Assembly: GCA_937919435.1 (NCBI GenBank)
Contig: CALFRR010000100.1
Location: 1-54,598, forward strand
Reading direction: 5' to 3'
From: an uncultured Alphaproteobacteria bacterium
Lineage (GTDB): Bacteria > Pseudomonadota > Alphaproteobacteria > Rhizobiales > Ancalomicrobiaceae
Length of the DNA: 54,598 bases
Below the pieces are notes generated by a model. It had not been told where the DNA came from, ran no database searches, and saw nothing but the letters and a program-made list of their open reading frames with translations. The translations under genes were made by a program, and so were the position numbers. Shown in pieces: positions 52,268 through 54,598 of the stretch (position 1 is its first letter; the number at the start of each line of letters is the position of its first letter).

Positions 52268-54120
52268 GGCGCGGGCTCCTCCGGCGGCGGTGGCGGTTGG
52301 ACGATGGGCAGTCTCACCGTCACCGTGGTGCCGGCATCGGGCCGGCTCTCGACGGTGATGACGCCGTGATGGGCGTCGACGATGCGGTGGACCATGGCGA
52401 GGCCGAGGCCGGTGCCGGTCGGCTTGGTCGAGAAGAACGGATCGAAGATCTTGCCGAGATTCTCCGGAGCGACGCCGACGCCGTCGTCGGTCACCCGGAT
52501 CGCCACGTCGGTCTCGCCGTCGGCGCGGGTCGAGACGACCACCGTGCCGGTGTCGGGGATCGCCTGGATCGCGTTGATGACGAGGTTGAGCAGCGCCTGC
52601 TTCAGCGCTTCGCCGTCCGCCTCGATCTCCGGGAGATCGGACGCGAGGTCGAGTTCGATGCGGGCGCCCGACTTGCCGCGGGTGAGGAAGGTGGTCTCCT
52701 CGACCAGCACGTCGAGCCGCACCCGGCCGATCTGCGGCGGGCGTGGGCGCCCGAAGGCGAGCAGCTCGCCGATGATCCGGTTGAGACTGTCGACCTGGCG
52801 GACGATCAAGGGTCCGTACTGGCGCCATTCCTCGATCGTCTCGCAGTCGTCGAGATACTGGACGAAACCGCGGATCGAGGTCAGCGGATTGCGGATCTCG
52901 TGGGCGATGCCGGCGGTCAGTTCGCCGAGCGCGGCGAGCCGGTCGGCGCGCATCACCTGATTCATCAGCCGATGGCGCTCGCCGACGTCCTTCATCACCA
53001 CCACCGCGCCGATCGGCGTGCCGTCGCCGTCGCGCAGCACCGCCGAGGAGGCGTCGAGCTTCAGGATCTCGTCGCCGCGCTGGTAGTCGATGGTGGCGCT
53101 GATCTTCGGCCGGCCGGTCTGGAGCGTCGACAGGAGGGCGCTACGGGTCGGCGAACAGGTGAACACCTCGGTGTAGGGATGGCCGAGGGCTTCCGTCGCC
53201 GAGACCCCGTAGAGCTTCTCGGCCGCCGGGTTGATCGCCGTCACCAGACCCTCGCGGTCGACCGCGATCACCCCGTCGGCGATGCTCTCGAGGATGTTTT
53301 CGGTCAGCGAGCGGGCGTCGAGCAGAGCCCGGGCCATGCCGTTGATCGCATCGACGATCCCGCCGAGTTCGTCGCGCAGCTTCGGGATCGGCCGGCGCAG
53401 GTCGGTCTTCATCGTCGCCAGCCCGTCGACGATCACTTCGACTTCGCGCGACAGGCGACGCGACATCGCCCAGACGATCAGGAAGGCGATCACCATGCCG
53501 CCGATACTGGCCAGGATCACCGCCTCGTCGATGCGGCGCTGCTGCGCCTCGATCGCGTCGGAGAATTCGTTCGCCCAGATGTAGCCGATGGTCTCGCCGC
53601 CGCGGACGATCGGCAGCATGGCGTTCATGATCGGACCGCGGACCAGGGTGCCGACCTCGACCCGGGGAATGCCGGTCTCCATCACCAATCGGCCGGGATG
53701 GTCGGGATTGATCGAACGACCGACGGTTCCGGCGTAGTCGCGGCTCGGACCGTAGGTGACGATCGCGTCGAGCCGGCGCGAGTAGTAGCCGACGCCGACA
53801 CCGGGATCGGCCGCCGCGACCCGGTCGGTCACCGGTTCGAGACGTTCGTTCAGCCGACGGATCGCCGCGCTCCGATTGGACCAGCCGGTCGGCAGATCGG
53901 CCAGGAAGCCGTCGAAGCCCTGTCCCAGTTCGGCGTCGAGGATGCGGGCGAGGGCGAACAGCTTGTCCTGCTTCTCGTGGACCAGCGCCTGCCGGCCTTC
54001 CCGCTCGAGCATCACGCCGACGATCGCGATCGGCAATGCGACCACCACCAGCGAGGTCGCCATCAGGCGGTTGCGCAGGCTGCGCGACGGCAGGAAACGA
54101 GCGAGTCCGGCGAAATACAA
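52264..54120 (-). CDS. Sensor histidine kinase (AtoS/NtrB-like, PAS-HisKA-HATPase)
   Basis: A 618-residue membrane kinase. Transmembrane helices lie at about 19-38 and 200-219, enclosing a periplasmic sensor domain of some 160 residues; HAMP follows (about 220-272), then PAS (273-380), HisKA with phospho-acceptor His407 in GELTAGIAHEIRNPLTS, and the ATP-binding region with the N box (NLVINAIQAIP), G1 (DDGVGV) and G2 (GTGLGLAM). The layout is that of AtoS. Short-chain carboxylates such as acetoacetate are a candidate signal, inferred from the CoA-transferase start downstream. Confidence 0.93.
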
Positions 54121-54258
54121 GGATCGACCCTCGGAGTCGAGGCACCGACCGAGCCGGTCGGAACACCGGTCTTATCGCGCGAAATCTCCACCCGGGCAAG
54201 CACTCCCGAGTCTTTCGTCGTAGTCACGTCAGTTTCCGCCCCACGACTTTTCCGCGAA

Positions 54259-54278
54259 GTGCGCAAATTTTTGCGCAC
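54259..54278. promoter_or_regulatory. Candidate enhancer (UAS) for the AtoC-type activator
   Basis: GTGCGCAAA / TTTGCGCAC, perfect 9-bp arms with a 2-base spacer. It ends 85 bp upstream of the sigma-54 -24 element, a usual distance for activator binding. It is the most symmetrical sequence in the gap. Confidence 0.65.
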
Positions 54279-54323
54279 CCGTGAAGTAGCTTGCATGGTC
54301 ATCCCGACATTTCGAAGTCGTCG

Positions 54324-54363
54324 TACGTCGATTCCGCGCAGAGAACTCGCCGTTCTCGACGTA
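54324..54363. promoter_or_regulatory. Compound inverted repeat abutting the sigma-54 promoter
   Basis: Outer arms TACGTCGA (54324-54331) and TCGACGTA (54356-54363), inner arms GAGAAC (54341-54346) and GTTCTC (54352-54357). It ends at the base before the -24 element and could bind a second regulator or architectural protein. Confidence 0.5.
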
Positions 54364-54379
54364 TGGCACGGGGCTTGCT
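54364..54379 (+). promoter_or_regulatory. Sigma-54 promoter (-24/-12)
   Basis: TGGCACGGGGCTTGCT matches the consensus TGGCAC-N5-TTGCW exactly. It faces the gene that starts at 54554 and lies in the neighbourhood of an AtoC-type activator gene. Confidence 0.85.
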
Positions 54380-54477
54380 CAGGCTCCGGCACCGCCCCGC
54401 CCCGAGGGCGGCAAGAAGAACGCGCCGAGGAGATGCCGGCGGACCCACGTGGTCCTGGACGTCTCCGAGCGTGTCGG

Positions 54478-54518
54478 CCGGTGCGATCCCCCTCCCCTCG
54501 ACCCCGGGGTCGCACCGG
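54478..54518 (+). other. Leader hairpin of the CoA-transferase gene
   Basis: Nine-bp arms CCGGTGCGA (54478-54486) / TCGCACCGG (54510-54518), extended inside by CCCC / GGGG past a one-base bulge. It ends 35 bp before the ATG. No T-run follows; it may stabilise the transcript or mask the ribosome site. Confidence 0.45.
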
Positions 54519-54553
54519 CGTCATTCCATCGGGCCGAAAGAAAAGGAAACGGT

Positions 54554-54598
54554 ATGTCCAAGGTCACGGGCCTTGCGGATGCGGTGTCGAAGATACCG
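54554..54598 (+). CDS. Probable 3-oxoacid/acetate CoA-transferase subunit A, first 15 codons
   Basis: Only MSKVTGLADAVSKIP is visible before the right edge. AtoD/ScoA-type CoA-transferase alpha subunits typically begin with a LADAVAxIPDGA pattern, and the sigma-54 promoter plus the AtoS/AtoC-like pair fit an ato operon (acetoacetate and short-chain fatty acid use). Start: AAGGAAA ribosome site. Fifteen residues are too few for certainty; the call rests partly on context. Confidence 0.5.
   Translation, partial: MSKVTGLADAVSKIP

Larger units (their letters stand above)
54121..54553. other. Regulatory intergenic region before the CoA-transferase gene
   Basis: A 433-bp gap with no gene. It contains an enhancer-type dyad (54259), a compound inverted repeat (54324), the sigma-54 promoter (54364) and a leader hairpin (54478), listed separately. 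The minus-strand promoter of the kinase gene must also lie in its left part. Confidence 0.7.

Overview
The window is GC-rich bacterial chromosome with dense, mostly short-spaced operons. The gene set points to an alphaproteobacterium of the Hyphomicrobiales (Rhizobiales) type: an MmyB-like regulator, a five-step hut pathway with HutF/HutG, a PecS/UrtR-PecM pair, a TadG-like protein, a ROK-controlled beta-glucoside ABC system, and one perfect CtrA-type TTAA-N7-TTAA box. No species call is possible from this alone. I saw no tRNA, rRNA, CRISPR array, transposase, integrase or phage gene, so this looks like core or metabolic-accessory chromosome rather than an island.

Layout. (1) 1-6.7 kb: 3' part of a class IV (branched-chain type) aminotransferase, a type II haloacid dehalogenase, a ZntB-like transporter, an M20 dipeptidase with a HerA-like/DUF853 ATPase, and two small proteins (glycine-rich; DUF4332-like). 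(2) 6.8-8.6 kb: a stand-alone PL5 alginate-lyase-like protein convergent with a LuxR solo. (3) 9-18.1 kb: methylmalonyl-CoA mutase (mutA, mutB) and its GTPase chaperone meaB. Between them lie a GlcG/HbpS-type protein, a lipoprotein, an MmyB-like regulator and an NAD(P)-binding epimerase-like protein. (4) 18.1-20.5 kb: a MarR regulator of PecS/UrtR type divergent from a PecM-like EamA exporter, with two inverted-repeat operators between them, plus a nucleoside hydrolase. (5) 20.9-24.7 kb: a TadG-like surface protein, an asparaginase, and three small envelope or secreted proteins. (6) 24.8-28.3 kb: hydroxyproline epimerase and a DadA-like oxidase, divergent from a GntR/FCD regulator. (7) 28.4-47.4 kb: a HutC-like regulator, an orphan BrnA-like protein, a beta-glucoside locus (ABC transporter, GH1, ROK regulator, GH94 phosphorylase), then the complete histidine-to-glutamate cluster hutGHI <-> hutFUD. 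(8) 47.4-54.6 kb: ubiD-ubiX-nnrS, a sigma-54-dependent two-component pair, and at the right edge the first codons of a probable CoA-transferase subunit behind a near-consensus sigma-54 promoter.

How the genes fit together. Most modules feed carbon and nitrogen into central metabolism: histidine (hut), hydroxyproline and D-amino acids, asparagine, dipeptides, nucleosides, beta-glucosides and propionyl-CoA. Each is paired with a local regulator, and several operators are readable: twin MarR sites, two ROK-like AT-rich sites, a GntR dyad, and a sigma-54 promoter with an upstream dyad. The most distinctive points are the translationally coupled ubiD-ubiX-nnrS operon, the cobalamin-associated gene neighbourhood with a GlcG/HbpS protein, the LuxR solo beside an orphan alginate lyase, and the cluster of small envelope genes with a CtrA box. 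I found no clearly unprecedented multi-gene system. The candidates are ranked in the findings.
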